Below, in pieces: positions 8,716 through 17,347 of a stretch of 62,234 bases of DNA. Under the pieces are notes generated by a model that saw only the letters and a list, made by a program, of their open reading frames with translations, did no database searches and was not told where the DNA came from. The stretch is from CAYSYN01 sp964447735 (GTDB taxonomy: Bacteria > Patescibacteriota > Minisyncoccia > Minisyncoccales > GBS-2). The stretch is taken from assembly GCA_964447735.1 (NCBI GenBank), contig CAYUTJ010000001.1, forward strand, positions 1-62,234. The letters are read 5' to 3'. A program made the translations under genes and the position numbers. Within the stretch, counting starts at the first letter, position 1. Each line of letters begins with the position of its first letter.

Positions 8716-10620
8716 ATGAAAGAAAAAATAATAATTGTAGGAGTCGTTTTTTCTCTTTTCTTTGGAATTTCAGTTTTAGCTGTAGAGCCTCCCAGCGAAG
8801 TAGTTCAGGATGAAGAAGTTCTTGCCAAAGATCTTGGAATTTCAGAACCAAAATGGTTGCCAGGCCACCCTCTTTATTTCCTAAAAGATTGGGGAAGGAA
8901 AATTCAGTTGTTTTTTACTTTTAATAAAACTAAAAAGGCTGAATTGAGATTGAAAATCGCTAACGAAAAATTAATCGAAGCTAAAAAATTAGCTGAATTA
9001 AAAAAAGACCCAAAATTGGTAGAAAGGGCTTTGAAAGATTTTGAAAAAGAAATTGGAGAGATTTCCAAAGAAAGTGGAGAAAATTTGAAGAAATTTTCTG
9101 AAAAATTAATCCATCAACAAATTTTGCATCAAAGAATTTTACAAAGATTAGAAAGGCAAGTACCTCCTGAAGTTTTTGAAAAAATAAAAGAGCATAGAGA
9201 AAAACACTTGGAAAGGTTTGCTGAGATTATGCAAAAAGTTGAAGAGAAAACAAAAATTGCTAATAAATTGAAGGAAGAGTTAGAAAAAATTAAAGGAAGC
9301 AAATTTAAAGATTTCAAGAATTTAGAATTTATAGAGGAAATAAAAGAGAAATTGCCTCAAGATGTAAAACAAAAAATTGAGGAAAAAAGAGAAGAAATCT
9401 TAGAAAAATTAAGAGAAAAATTGGAAAAAATGTCAGATGAAGAAAAGGAAGAGTTTGAAAAATATCTTGAGGAAATTTCTGGAGATAAATTAAAACACTT
9501 GAAAATTATCAGCAAAATTGAAGCAGAAGAAATATCAGAGAAATTAAGCGATATTTTAGAAAAAGCCAAAGAGAGAAAAATTGAAGAAATAGGAAAAGAA
9601 AAAATATCAAAAGAAAAAGCTCAAGATCAAATTAAAAAAGCAGAAGAGGAAATAAAAAATGCAGAAGAAAAAATAAATTTGATTTCAGAAGATGAATACG
9701 GAGGAAGAGCTGCGAGAAGGTTATTGGAATTAGCAAAAAAGCATTTAAAAGAGGCTAAAAAGGCATTCGAAGAAGGAAAATACGGAGAAGCATTTGGTCT
9801 AGCTGTAGCTTCTTATCATGAAGCTCTAAATTCACAAAGAATTATTGAAAAAATTGAAGAAATCAAAAAATCGCCAGAAAAGATGAAAGAAAAGTTAGAA
9901 AAACTTTATCCTCAACTTCCAATTCCAATACCAGATATTATCATTAAATGTAAAATTCCTTTAATGCCAAAGAAATGTCCAGAAGGAACAGTTTTAAGGA
10001 TTGAGAAAGATGAAAATGGTTGCTCAATATTTAAATGTGAAAAAATTCAAAAACCGAAAAAACCAATTGTCTGCCCAATGTACTGGGATCCAGTTTGCGG
10101 AAAAGACGGAAAAACCTATTCTAACGAATGCTTTGCAAAAGCAGCTGGAGTAGAGATCGCATACAAAGGAGTGTGTAAAGAAAAAGGTCAGTCCCCAATT
10201 GAAACTAAAAAGCCAAAAGAAATACTTAAAGAATGGTATAAAGCTCAATTTGCGGGTGATTGGGAAAAAGCATTTGCGTTAATGGTAGATGAAAACGGAG
10301 AACTTTTTTCTAAAGAATGCCAAGAAGCTTTCAAAAGAAGTTTTGGTAGTTGGGTTGGAGCTAATTATTCTCTGAAACTTGGTGACCCTAAAGATTGCAA
10401 TTGGCTAATTATTGAAAAATTTTTGGAAAGTTTTAAAATCAAAGTTTCCGATAAGATTAAAAATTTTGAATGTGTCACCATACCTTATACACTTTCTTAT
10501 ACAACAAAAGAAGGAGTATCAGCGAGTCCAAGTGCAGAACATTGGCTATTAAAAATTAATAACGAATGGAAGGTTTTGACAGCCTGTAAGCCTCTTTTAA
10601 GTTTTCCATCTCCTCCTTAA
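8716..10620 (+). CDS. Secreted DUF5667-like coiled-coil protein with Kazal domain
   Basis: This 634-aa protein starts with a signal peptide (IIIVGVVFSLFFGISVLAVE). A DUF5667-type segment (WLPGHPLYFLKDWGRKIQLF, about residues 52-71) is followed by roughly 330 residues of Lys/Glu-rich coiled coil. A Kazal-like domain lies at about 452-488 with cysteines in CPMYWDPVCGKDGKTYSNEC, the canonical spacing of Kazal protease inhibitors. A C-terminal NTF2-like or DUF4878-like region follows (PKEILKEWYKAQFAGDWEKA). It lies 32 nt after thrS and may be co-transcribed with it. An extracellular protease-inhibitor or adhesion role is inferred from the domains. Confidence 0.8.
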   Translation: MKEKIIIVGVVFSLFFGISVLAVEPPSEVVQDEEVLAKDLGISEPKWLPGHPLYFLKDWGRKIQLFFTFNKTKKAELRLKIANEKLIEAKKLAELKKDPKLVERALKDFEKEIGEISKESGENLKKFSEKLIHQQILHQRILQRLERQVPPEVFEKIKEHREKHLERFAEIMQKVEEKTKIANKLKEELEKIKGSKFKDFKNLEFIEEIKEKLPQDVKQKIEEKREEILEKLREKLEKMSDEEKEEFEKYLEEISGDKLKHLKIISKIEAEEISEKLSDILEKAKERKIEEIGKEKISKEKAQDQIKKAEEEIKNAEEKINLISEDEYGGRAARRLLELAKKHLKEAKKAFEEGKYGEAFGLAVASYHEALNSQRIIEKIEEIKKSPEKMKEKLEKLYPQLPIPIPDIIIKCKIPLMPKKCPEGTVLRIEKDENGCSIFKCEKIQKPKKPIVCPMYWDPVCGKDGKTYSNECFAKAAGVEIAYKGVCKEKGQSPIETKKPKEILKEWYKAQFAGDWEKAFALMVDENGELFSKECQEAFKRSFGSWVGANYSLKLGDPKDCNWLIIEKFLESFKIKVSDKIKNFECVTIPYTLSYTTKEGVSASPSAEHWLLKINNEWKVLTACKPLLSFPSPP

Positions 10621-10683
10621 AAGAAAAAATAAATTTAAGGCTTTTACTCTCAAAAATTGAGAGAAAATTTTAGTATAAAATTT

Positions 10684-12006
10684 ATGAAATATTTTCTCAT
10701 TACTTTTGGTTGTCAAATGAATAAATCTGATTCTGAAAGAATCGCGAATTTATTGGAGGAAATGAACTACCAAAAAGCCTCAAAAGAAAATGAGGCTGAT
10801 TTAATAATTGTCAATATGTGTTCTGTAAGACAATCAGCTGTCGATAGAGTTTATGGATTGGCAAAAAAATTCAAAAAACTCAAAACTGAAAACTCGAAAC
10901 TAAAAACTCTTTTGACAGGATGTATTTCAAAAAGAGATTTCAAAAAATTCAAAAAATTTTTTGATATTATTTTACCAATTAAAACCTTACCAAAATGGCC
11001 AAAATTATTAAAAAAAGAAAAAATCTATTTTTATCCAGACCAAAGAGATGAAAAATTTAATAAAGAATTTGATGCTTTTTATTTGAGTTTAAAACCCAAA
11101 TTCTCAAAAAATTTTTCGGTTTTCATTCCAATTTCCACAGGTTGCGATAACTTTTGCACTTTTTGCATTGTTCCTTTTGTCAGAGGCCCTTTAATTTGTA
11201 GAGATCATAAAGAAATTTTAAAAGAGACAAAAGAAGCTATTGAAAATGGGGCAAAAGAAATTTGGCTTTTGGGACAAAATGTAAACGATTACTACTCCCC
11301 CACTCAAGATTCAATTGACTTTGCAAAACTTTTGAAAATGGTAAATGAAATTGAAGGAAATTTTTGGATTAGATTTACTTCTCCTCATCCCAAAAATTTT
11401 TCCGATGAATTAATCGAAACTTTAGCAAAGTGTCAAAAAATTACTCCTTATTTGAATTTACCTTTACAATCTGGTGACGATGAAATTTTAAAAAGAATGA
11501 ACAGAAACTATACAACAAAAGAATATGAAAATATCATTCGAAAAATTCGCAAAGCCTTTAAAAAATACAGAAGAGGCTTAGAAAGAGAAGTTGCAATTTC
11601 TACTGATATCATTGTTGGATTTCCAGGTGAGACTGAAAAAAATTTTAAAAATACATTAAAGTTTTTCAAGAAAATGAAATTTGACATGGCCTATATCGCA
11701 AAATATTCTCCAAGACCCGGAACTGCAGCTGAGAAAATGGCAAATGATGTTCCAAATGAAGAAAAGGAGAAAAGATGGAAAATATTAAACCAGATCTTAC
11801 ACAAAATTGCTTTGGAAAGAAATAAAAAATTTAAAAGAAAAACAATTGAGGTTTTAGTCGAAGAGAAAAAAGACAGATTTTTAATTGGAAAGTCAAGGCA
11901 TTATAAAACTGTTAAATTTGAAGGAGAAAGAAATTTAATCGGTGAGTTTAAAAAAACAAAAATTGTAAAAGTAGATTCTTTTGGATTAAACGGAAAATTA
12001 CTCTGA
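10684..12006 (+). CDS. miaB: tRNA-2-methylthio-N6-dimethylallyladenosine synthase
   Basis: This radical-SAM enzyme adds the methylthio group to i6A37 in tRNAs. The 440-aa protein shows the N-terminal UPF0004 domain with cluster cysteines in FGCQMN, NMCSVRQ and LTGCISKR. The radical-SAM motif CDNFCTFC lies near residue 153, and a TRAM domain follows at the C-terminus. I chose the ATG at 10684 because MKYFLITFGCQMN is the normal family N-terminus; an upstream TTG at 10657 is in frame but improbable. Its partner miaA lies 2.3 kb downstream, separated by an oppositely oriented gene. Confidence 0.94.
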   Translation: MKYFLITFGCQMNKSDSERIANLLEEMNYQKASKENEADLIIVNMCSVRQSAVDRVYGLAKKFKKLKTENSKLKTLLTGCISKRDFKKFKKFFDIILPIKTLPKWPKLLKKEKIYFYPDQRDEKFNKEFDAFYLSLKPKFSKNFSVFIPISTGCDNFCTFCIVPFVRGPLICRDHKEILKETKEAIENGAKEIWLLGQNVNDYYSPTQDSIDFAKLLKMVNEIEGNFWIRFTSPHPKNFSDELIETLAKCQKITPYLNLPLQSGDDEILKRMNRNYTTKEYENIIRKIRKAFKKYRRGLEREVAISTDIIVGFPGETEKNFKNTLKFFKKMKFDMAYIAKYSPRPGTAAEKMANDVPNEEKEKRWKILNQILHKIALERNKKFKRKTIEVLVEEKKDRFLIGKSRHYKTVKFEGERNLIGEFKKTKIVKVDSFGLNGKLL

Positions 12007-12010
12007 AATT

Positions 12011-12047
12011 AAAATGCCCAAAAAGAGTTTAACTTTATGGGCATTTT
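12011..12047 (+). terminator. Terminator after miaB
   Basis: AAAATGCCCA (12011-12020) pairs with TGGGCATTTT (12038-12047) to give a 10-bp stem. The A- and T-rich flanks make it usable from both strands, but it lies four bases after the miaB stop. Confidence 0.75.
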
Positions 12048-12056
12048 AGAAAGTAG

Positions 12057-12092
12057 AAAAAGGGGGGATAAGGAAGTGGGTTTTTCTTATCC
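12057..12092 (-). terminator. Terminator of the 694-aa secreted protein gene
   Basis: On the minus strand GGATAAG (12086-12092) pairs with CTTATCC (12066-12072), followed by CCCC and a run of five T. It begins directly after the stop codon of the minus-strand gene and faces the miaB terminator. Confidence 0.7.
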
Positions 12093-14177
12093 TTAGCTTT
12101 TACCGGGGAGGCCTTTGCCAAGGAGAAGATCTAAGAATCGTTTCCAGCTTACCAGCAAAATACTGAAAGATATTAGACCTATCAAATGTTCAATGCCAAA
12201 GACAAATTTAATGATAACAAGATTTATTGGAATGCCAAAGATCGGCGGAATTATTTTACCAATTGTTTCGCTCCAATATATTGAAACTCCTAGTCCTAAG
12301 AAGGAAATAAAAATCATTGCTAAGGCACGCTTATAGGGACCAAGACCTATCATATCCATTCCAGTGCTTGCAATTTTCTTCATGTCTTCGCCTATCTCTT
12401 TAATTTCTACAGCCATTTTTCGAAGTCTTCGTTTTCTTCTCGCTTTTGAGAAAACTGCTAAACCTCCAGCTCCAATGAGTAAACCGAGTATTCCTGTTAA
12501 GATTGGATCTAAATTTGTCTCATAGATTGGCCTTGGCGCGCCCCTATCAGGTTCTTCATTATCTAAGTCATTATCTAAGTCGTTATCTAAGTCATCGCCA
12601 GGAACATCTATAGGCTTTCCTTTGTCGTCGGGATGTTGGACATATTCTGGAATCTTAATTTCCGGTTCTAAAAGTTTAAATTCTAATTCACTTGAAACAT
12701 CAGTAATTTGATTGTCCCAGAGTCTCATCACTTTGAATATTACTACGCCAGTTGTTCCATCTTTAGCTAGATTAGTAACTAAGAAAGTCAATTTTATAGT
12801 CTCGTTTGGTTCCAGAGTGATAGTGGAAACTTTCGGATAAATAGTTGCTCCACTACTAGAAACTTCAGCATAGATTTTGGCGCTTGAAGCTACTTTCGCG
12901 TATTGTTTCAAATACACATAACACTCAGCTGTATCCTCAATGCCAACTTTTAATGTATCTGTTCCCTTCCATTGTACTTTTTCTATTCTAACATCAGCTA
13001 TTGGTTCTCTGTACACCCATGTATCTACGAGCTCTGTTGGTATAAAGCAAGTAGCCAATGGTGCTCCTGAATACTGACCGAAAGGAATTGGAGCAATAAT
13101 ACTGTTGTTCTCAATTCGCCAATCATTATCTAAGAATTCATTTGCGATGTTGCCTCTGCTTGTTTTTCTGTCAAGATATTCAATGAGGCAATCGTATTTT
13201 CGAATCTCTGGACTCTCTTGCCAAGGATAAATGACAGGTGTTACTGGATCTCTGATAAAATCCCAAATGGAATCTGCTGCTTTCCAGCCTTTTTCAGGGT
13301 CGGCAATATGTAAATCTAATCCGTCATCTCCCTTGTAAGGAGCGGGAAGATATTCTATCTCTTCGCCTTCTCGCCACCGAATATCGCCTGTCCAATATAC
13401 TGAATATGCCTCAGATCCTACTATTTTTCTTACCAATCTATCTGGATTGAATTTCTGAGTTTGTCCGCCATAATCGTATTCTATAAATCTTAATGCTTCA
13501 GTGGTATAAATATGGTTAGCATCGAATAAAACAATGTCTGGAGTGTCAGGAGCTGTATCTGTACCCTCTAGCCTTCCTAAGTTTTTTATTTTGATAGTTC
13601 CTTTCTCAGTAGGAATCAATAGGGTATTGTCGCCTTCTTCAGTATCCATTGTTTTCTTTGCTATTAAATATCCATTTTTGTAAACACTTACTTCCCAGAT
13701 TGTATATTTTTTCCAGCTACTTTCTCCCCATTGATAAAAAGTTGCTATCAAAGATTCGCTATGGATGCTGGTATCATACCATCCAATTCCTATGAATTTA
13801 TTTAGTCCACCTCGATAATATCTCGGCACTACTAGCTTCTCTACCTTCTTTAAAGCTCTTTTGTAGTAAGCAGCAATCGGTTTGAACTTTATTTCTATCT
13901 CAGATTTTGTTTGAAGGTAAGCATGTGGTTCACCTTCTTTGGGAACAGTGGTATTCTTGGGCAGTTTCACTCCAATCATAGATTCTACTTGATCGACAAC
14001 CACTGAAAATATCCAGTATCCTTTTTGCCATTTTCCTTTGCTGTCTTCAAAGCCTCCTTCTATTTTGATATTTGAAATGGAGATGGGGGTGGCTTGAACA
14101 TTTATTTTCAGAGCTACAACAGAGATTAGATAGCAAAGCATTGCAATGAATACTATTCTTTTTATTTTTCCTCTCAT
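12093..14177 (-). CDS. Large secreted membrane-anchored hypothetical protein
   Basis: The 694-aa product has a signal peptide (IVFIAMLCYLISVVALKINV) and about 500 residues of beta-rich, Trp/Tyr-rich exported region. A conserved-looking Ig-like segment lies near residues 400-510 (ETIKLTFLVTNLAKDGTTGV). A DLDN repeat and three C-terminal membrane segments follow (about 565-585, 620-640 and 650-685). I prefer the ATG at 14177 because GAGGTGG sits at Shine-Dalgarno distance from it; GTG at 14186 is the alternative. The gene is opposite to miaB and miaA, has its own consensus promoter, and looks clearly richer in GC than its neighbours, which suggests transfer. I do not recognise the family. Confidence 0.8.
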   Translation of the reverse strand: MRGKIKRIVFIAMLCYLISVVALKINVQATPISISNIKIEGGFEDSKGKWQKGYWIFSVVVDQVESMIGVKLPKNTTVPKEGEPHAYLQTKSEIEIKFKPIAAYYKRALKKVEKLVVPRYYRGGLNKFIGIGWYDTSIHSESLIATFYQWGESSWKKYTIWEVSVYKNGYLIAKKTMDTEEGDNTLLIPTEKGTIKIKNLGRLEGTDTAPDTPDIVLFDANHIYTTEALRFIEYDYGGQTQKFNPDRLVRKIVGSEAYSVYWTGDIRWREGEEIEYLPAPYKGDDGLDLHIADPEKGWKAADSIWDFIRDPVTPVIYPWQESPEIRKYDCLIEYLDRKTSRGNIANEFLDNDWRIENNSIIAPIPFGQYSGAPLATCFIPTELVDTWVYREPIADVRIEKVQWKGTDTLKVGIEDTAECYVYLKQYAKVASSAKIYAEVSSSGATIYPKVSTITLEPNETIKLTFLVTNLAKDGTTGVVIFKVMRLWDNQITDVSSELEFKLLEPEIKIPEYVQHPDDKGKPIDVPGDDLDNDLDNDLDNEEPDRGAPRPIYETNLDPILTGILGLLIGAGGLAVFSKARRKRRLRKMAVEIKEIGEDMKKIASTGMDMIGLGPYKRALAMIFISFLGLGVSIYWSETIGKIIPPIFGIPINLVIIKFVFGIEHLIGLISFSILLVSWKRFLDLLLGKGLPGKS
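12557..12592 (-). repeat. 12-bp tandem repeat, three copies
   Basis: The plus-strand unit CATTATCTAAGT occurs twice and CGTTATCTAAGT once, encoding the repeated tetrapeptide DLDN in an acidic linker just before the membrane segment of the secreted protein. Copy number could vary by slippage without shifting the frame. Confidence 0.9.
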
Positions 14178-14275
14178 TCTTTCCACCTCTTTTCATACTT
14201 TCCTGTCGCCTCCCCCTGTATTTCTCCCCTTCCAGTTCTTCTCATCCAAAAAATTTGTCAAAGAACTGGGAGTTA

Positions 14276-14304
14276 AATATATAAAAAGTAAAAAATTTTG
14301 TCAA
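14276..14304 (-). promoter_or_regulatory. Consensus promoter of the 694-aa protein gene
   Basis: On the minus strand TTGACA (14299-14304) and TATATT (14276-14281) are exactly 17 nt apart. A purine-rich leader of about 90 nt follows, containing GGGGGAGG and, near the start codon, AAAGAGGTGG. This long SD-containing leader contrasts with the leaderless units nearby. Confidence 0.75.
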
Positions 14305-14315
14305 TAGTGAGAATT

Positions 14316-14343
14316 TTGACCTTTTTTTCGAAAAATTTAAAAT
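14316..14343 (+). promoter_or_regulatory. Predicted leaderless promoter of miaA
   Basis: TTGACC (14316-14321) and TAAAAT (14338-14343) are 16 nt apart, with 7 nt between the -10 box and the miaA ATG. The predicted start of transcription coincides with the start codon. It lies back to back with the secreted-protein promoter. Confidence 0.65.
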
Positions 14344-14350
14344 TAAGTTA

Positions 14351-15259
14351 ATGAAAAATAAGAAAACAAAAAATAAGTTAATTGTTATTTTGGGACCAAC
14401 TGCTGTTGGGAAGTCAAAATTAGCAATTAAATTAGCAAAGAAATTTGGTGGAGAAGTAATCTCTGCTGATTCAAGAGCTGTTTACAAAGGAATGGATATT
14501 GGAACAGCTAAAGTAACTAAAAAAGAAATGAAAGGAATTTTGCATTATCTTTTGGATGTAGCTTCTCCCAAAAAACATTTTACTGTAGCTCAATATAAAA
14601 GGTTGGCTCAAAAGGCAATTGAGAAAATTTTCAAAAAGGGAAAGATTCCTATTTTGTGTGGAGGGACTTTCTTTTACATTCAGGCTGTTGTTGATGGAAT
14701 TAAAATTCCAAAAGTTCCTCCAGATTGGAAATTAAGAAAAAAATTAGAGAAAAAATCTGCTAAAGAACTCTATCAAATTTTAAAAAAATTAGATTCAAAA
14801 AGAGCAAAGACGATAGATAAAGAAAACAAAAGAAGATTAATCAGAGCAATTGAAATTGCAAAAAAATTAGGGAAAGTCCCTCCTTTAAAAAAAGAGCTTC
14901 TCCCTTATTCTGTTTTAATGATTGGGATTAAAAAACCTTGGAAAGAATTAAAAAAGAAAATTAAAAAAAGATTTTTTAATTGGTTAAAAAGAGGATTGAT
15001 AAAAGAAGTGAAAAATTTAAGAAAAAAAGGTGTTTCTTTTGAAAGAATCGAAGATTTTGGAATGCATTATAGAGCAATTTCTCAATATCTACAAGGTAAA
15101 ATTTCAAAAGAAGAAATGATTAAAAAATCGATAAAAGAAATTGAAAAATATGCTAAAAAACAAATGAGATGGTTTAAAAAAGACAAAAGAATAAAATGGG
15201 TAAAAAACTACGGAGAAGCTGAAAAATTAGTAAAAAATTTCATAAAAAAAGAAGGGTAA
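14351..15259 (+). CDS. miaA: tRNA dimethylallyltransferase
   Basis: MiaA transfers the dimethylallyl group from DMAPP to A37 of tRNAs reading codons that start with U. The 302-aa protein carries the P-loop GPTAVGKSKLAI (residues 15-26), the SADSRAVYKGMDIGTAK substrate loop, the GGTFFYIQAVVDG segment and the C-terminal YAKKQMRWFKKD region. Length is normal. It provides the substrate for MiaB encoded upstream. It has its own predicted leaderless promoter, and its stop codon lies inside the terminator loop. Confidence 0.95.
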   Translation: MKNKKTKNKLIVILGPTAVGKSKLAIKLAKKFGGEVISADSRAVYKGMDIGTAKVTKKEMKGILHYLLDVASPKKHFTVAQYKRLAQKAIEKIFKKGKIPILCGGTFFYIQAVVDGIKIPKVPPDWKLRKKLEKKSAKELYQILKKLDSKRAKTIDKENKRRLIRAIEIAKKLGKVPPLKKELLPYSVLMIGIKKPWKELKKKIKKRFFNWLKRGLIKEVKNLRKKGVSFERIEDFGMHYRAISQYLQGKISKEEMIKKSIKEIEKYAKKQMRWFKKDKRIKWVKNYGEAEKLVKNFIKKEG

Positions 15260-15272
15260 AAAAACCCTTTTT
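15252..15272 (+). terminator. Terminator overlapping the miaA stop
   Basis: AAGGGT and ACCCTT arms enclose an A-rich loop that contains the miaA TAA, and T residues follow. The hairpin is nearly symmetric and may also stop gatB transcripts arriving from the other strand. The 100 bp between it and gatB are purine-rich and hold no gene. Confidence 0.7.
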
Positions 15273-15371
15273 CAGAGAGCAGAATCATTGTATTTTCATT
15301 GGGGAGAAGGGAGAGGAAATAGAGAAAGAGAAAATACTTCTCTACTCTCTTTTGGAAGGCTCTATTTTATT

Positions 15372-16817
15372 TTATCTTTCTCTTAAAATTTTTGTCAATA
15401 TTTTTTTTGCAATTCTAGGATCTGCTTTTCCTTTTGTTTCCCTCATCATTTGGCCAATTAAAAACTGCAAAGCATTTTCTTTTCCTTTTTTAAAATCCTC
15501 AACTGCTTTTTTATTTTTCAAAATAACTTTTTTAGCAATTTTCTCGATTTCTTCTTCTTTTGAAATTAAAGTTAAACTTTTTTCTTCAATGATATGTGAA
15601 GGATCGGCTCCTGTTTGAAACATTTCCAAAAGAACTTCTTTGGCAATTCTTGATGAAATTTTTCCTTCTTCAATTAAAGTGACAAATTCTGCAAAATTTT
15701 CTGGAGTAATTAAAAAACTCTCATCTGAAATTGAAGTTTCTTTTAAAATCCCTAAAAGATCAGAAAGAATGTAGTTTTTTGCCAAATTTATTAATCTCAA
15801 AAGTTTTTTTCTTTCTAACCTTGGATCGAATTCGCTTATTACTTTTTCAAAAAACTCTGACAATTCTCTATTTTTAACAAAAATTTCAATACTTTTTTGA
15901 TCTAATTCGTATTCTCTCTTGAATCTTTCTCTTTTTTGAAAAGGTAATTCTGGAATTTCTTTTTTAATTTCATCTAAGAATTCTTTTTTAATATGCAAAG
16001 GTGGTAAATCTGGCTCTGGAAAATATCTATAATCTTTTTCAACTTCTTTTATTCTCTGTGAAAAAGTTTTCTTTTTGAAATCATCCCAACCCCTTGTTTC
16101 TTGAATTATTCTCTTTCCAGATTCTAAAATTCTTTTTTGTCTTTCAATTTCAAAATTCAAAGCTTCTTGCAAAGCCTTAAATGAATTTAAATTTTTAATT
16201 TCAACTTTTGTCCCCAACTCTCCCTCTTTTTTTGCCAAAGATACGTTAGCTTCAATTCTCATTTGGCCTTTTTCCATATCAGCATCTGAAACTCCCAAAT
16301 ATCTTAAAATCAACTGCAATTCTTCAGCAAATTTTTTAGCTTCCTTCTCAGATCTCAAATCAGGTTCTGTAACTAATTCCATTAAAGGAATGCCAGCTCT
16401 ATTAAAATCAACTAAAGAATAATTTTTAAAATGTAAAAGTCTTCCAGTATCCTCTTCCAAATGAACTCTTCTAATTCTAATTTTTTTTCCTTCAATTTCT
16501 AAAAAACCATTCTTACAAAGAGGAGTTTTGTATTGTGAAATTTGATATCCTTTTGGCAAATCAGGATAAAAATAATTTTTTCTCTCAAATTTTGAATACT
16601 CTGAAATTTGACAATTTAAAGCCAATCCAGTTTTAATTACTTTTTTTACGGCTTCCTTGTTTATTACTGGTAAAACTCCAGGGTATCCAAGACAGATCGG
16701 ACAAACGTTGACATTAGGGTGCTTTTCAAAAGGATCGTTCTTACAAGAACAGAACATCTTTGTTTTAGTTTTTAATTGAACGTGAATTTCCAATCCAATT
16801 GTTGGTATGAATTTCAC
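15372..16817 (-). CDS. gatB: Asp/Glu-tRNA amidotransferase subunit B
   Basis: GatB binds the mischarged Glu-tRNA-Gln or Asp-tRNA-Asn and amidates it with ammonia from GatA. The 481-aa protein shows GLEIHVQL near the N-terminus, zinc-site cysteines in FCSC and NVCPICLGYPG, the signature LVDFNRAGIPLMELVTEPD, and the C-terminal YqeY-like tail. I use the GTG at 16817, which overlaps the upstream stop as GTGA; a TTG at 16832 is the alternative. gatC and gatA lie 25 kb away in this window, so the complex is encoded in two places. Confidence 0.95.
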   Translation of the reverse strand: MKFIPTIGLEIHVQLKTKTKMFCSCKNDPFEKHPNVNVCPICLGYPGVLPVINKEAVKKVIKTGLALNCQISEYSKFERKNYFYPDLPKGYQISQYKTPLCKNGFLEIEGKKIRIRRVHLEEDTGRLLHFKNYSLVDFNRAGIPLMELVTEPDLRSEKEAKKFAEELQLILRYLGVSDADMEKGQMRIEANVSLAKKEGELGTKVEIKNLNSFKALQEALNFEIERQKRILESGKRIIQETRGWDDFKKKTFSQRIKEVEKDYRYFPEPDLPPLHIKKEFLDEIKKEIPELPFQKRERFKREYELDQKSIEIFVKNRELSEFFEKVISEFDPRLERKKLLRLINLAKNYILSDLLGILKETSISDESFLITPENFAEFVTLIEEGKISSRIAKEVLLEMFQTGADPSHIIEEKSLTLISKEEEIEKIAKKVILKNKKAVEDFKKGKENALQFLIGQMMRETKGKADPRIAKKILTKILRER

Positions 16818-17347
16818 AGTAATTTTTTCCAATTTTTTAGATATTCTTTAAATTTTTTATCAAAAACTTCTTTTGGTGTGATTTTCTTTATTCCCAAAAT
16901 CTGCAATTTATCTTTCAATTCCTCCAAAACCTTCTTTCTGTTCTTTTTGTCAGTAATTCTTTCTAATTCAATGATTTTTCCATATCCTTTAGTGTCATCC
17001 AAAAAAACTTTAGTTTTCCCCCAATTAAAAACTTTCCTCTTTCTCTTCCATTTGGCTATTATCGGAAACCCTAAATTTTTAAAAACTTCTTTTAATTTTT
17101 CAAAGTCTTTTCTTTTAAATTCAATTTCAATTTCTCTTCTCGAATCTTGATGAATTTTGCCAAATTTAAAAATCAAATAGCAAGCTTTTTGATCCTTCCT
17201 AATCCTTAATCTTTCGCTACCCAAATAAATAGTTTCTTCTCTTATTTCCTTTTCAAACTTTGCAATTCTTTTTAGTTTTTGACTTAGTTTTTTATATTCT
17301 GGAAAAGATATTAAAGTTCTAACTTCAACTTCGACCCTATTTTTCAT
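16814..17347 (-). CDS. CYTH-domain protein (class IV adenylate cyclase or triphosphatase family)
   Basis: The 177-aa protein is a single CYTH domain, the beta-tunnel fold that hydrolyses or cyclises triphosphates using metal ions. Visible motifs are the N-terminal VEVEVR, GSERLRIRKD, REIEIEFKR, KRKRKVF and the C-terminal DDTKGYGKIIELE, which supply the acidic and basic tunnel residues. The substrate cannot be read from the sequence; candidates are cyclic AMP synthesis, thiamine triphosphate or inorganic triphosphate. It overlaps tmk upstream and gatB downstream by 4 nt each, so it is translationally coupled in the operon. Confidence 0.85.
   Translation of the reverse strand: MKNRVEVEVRTLISFPEYKKLSQKLKRIAKFEKEIREETIYLGSERLRIRKDQKACYLIFKFGKIHQDSRREIEIEFKRKDFEKLKEVFKNLGFPIIAKWKRKRKVFNWGKTKVFLDDTKGYGKIIELERITDKKNRKKVLEELKDKLQILGIKKITPKEVFDKKFKEYLKNWKKLL

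Noticed and set aside
10657..10683. TTG start for miaB
   Set aside because: It adds nine residues not found in the family and lies in a palindromic hairpin; the ATG at 10684 gives the normal N-terminus.
15352..15618. Plus-strand ORF opposite gatB
   Set aside because: Phe/Ser/Leu-rich composition typical of antisense shadows of Lys/Glu-rich genes; gatB is certain on the other strand.
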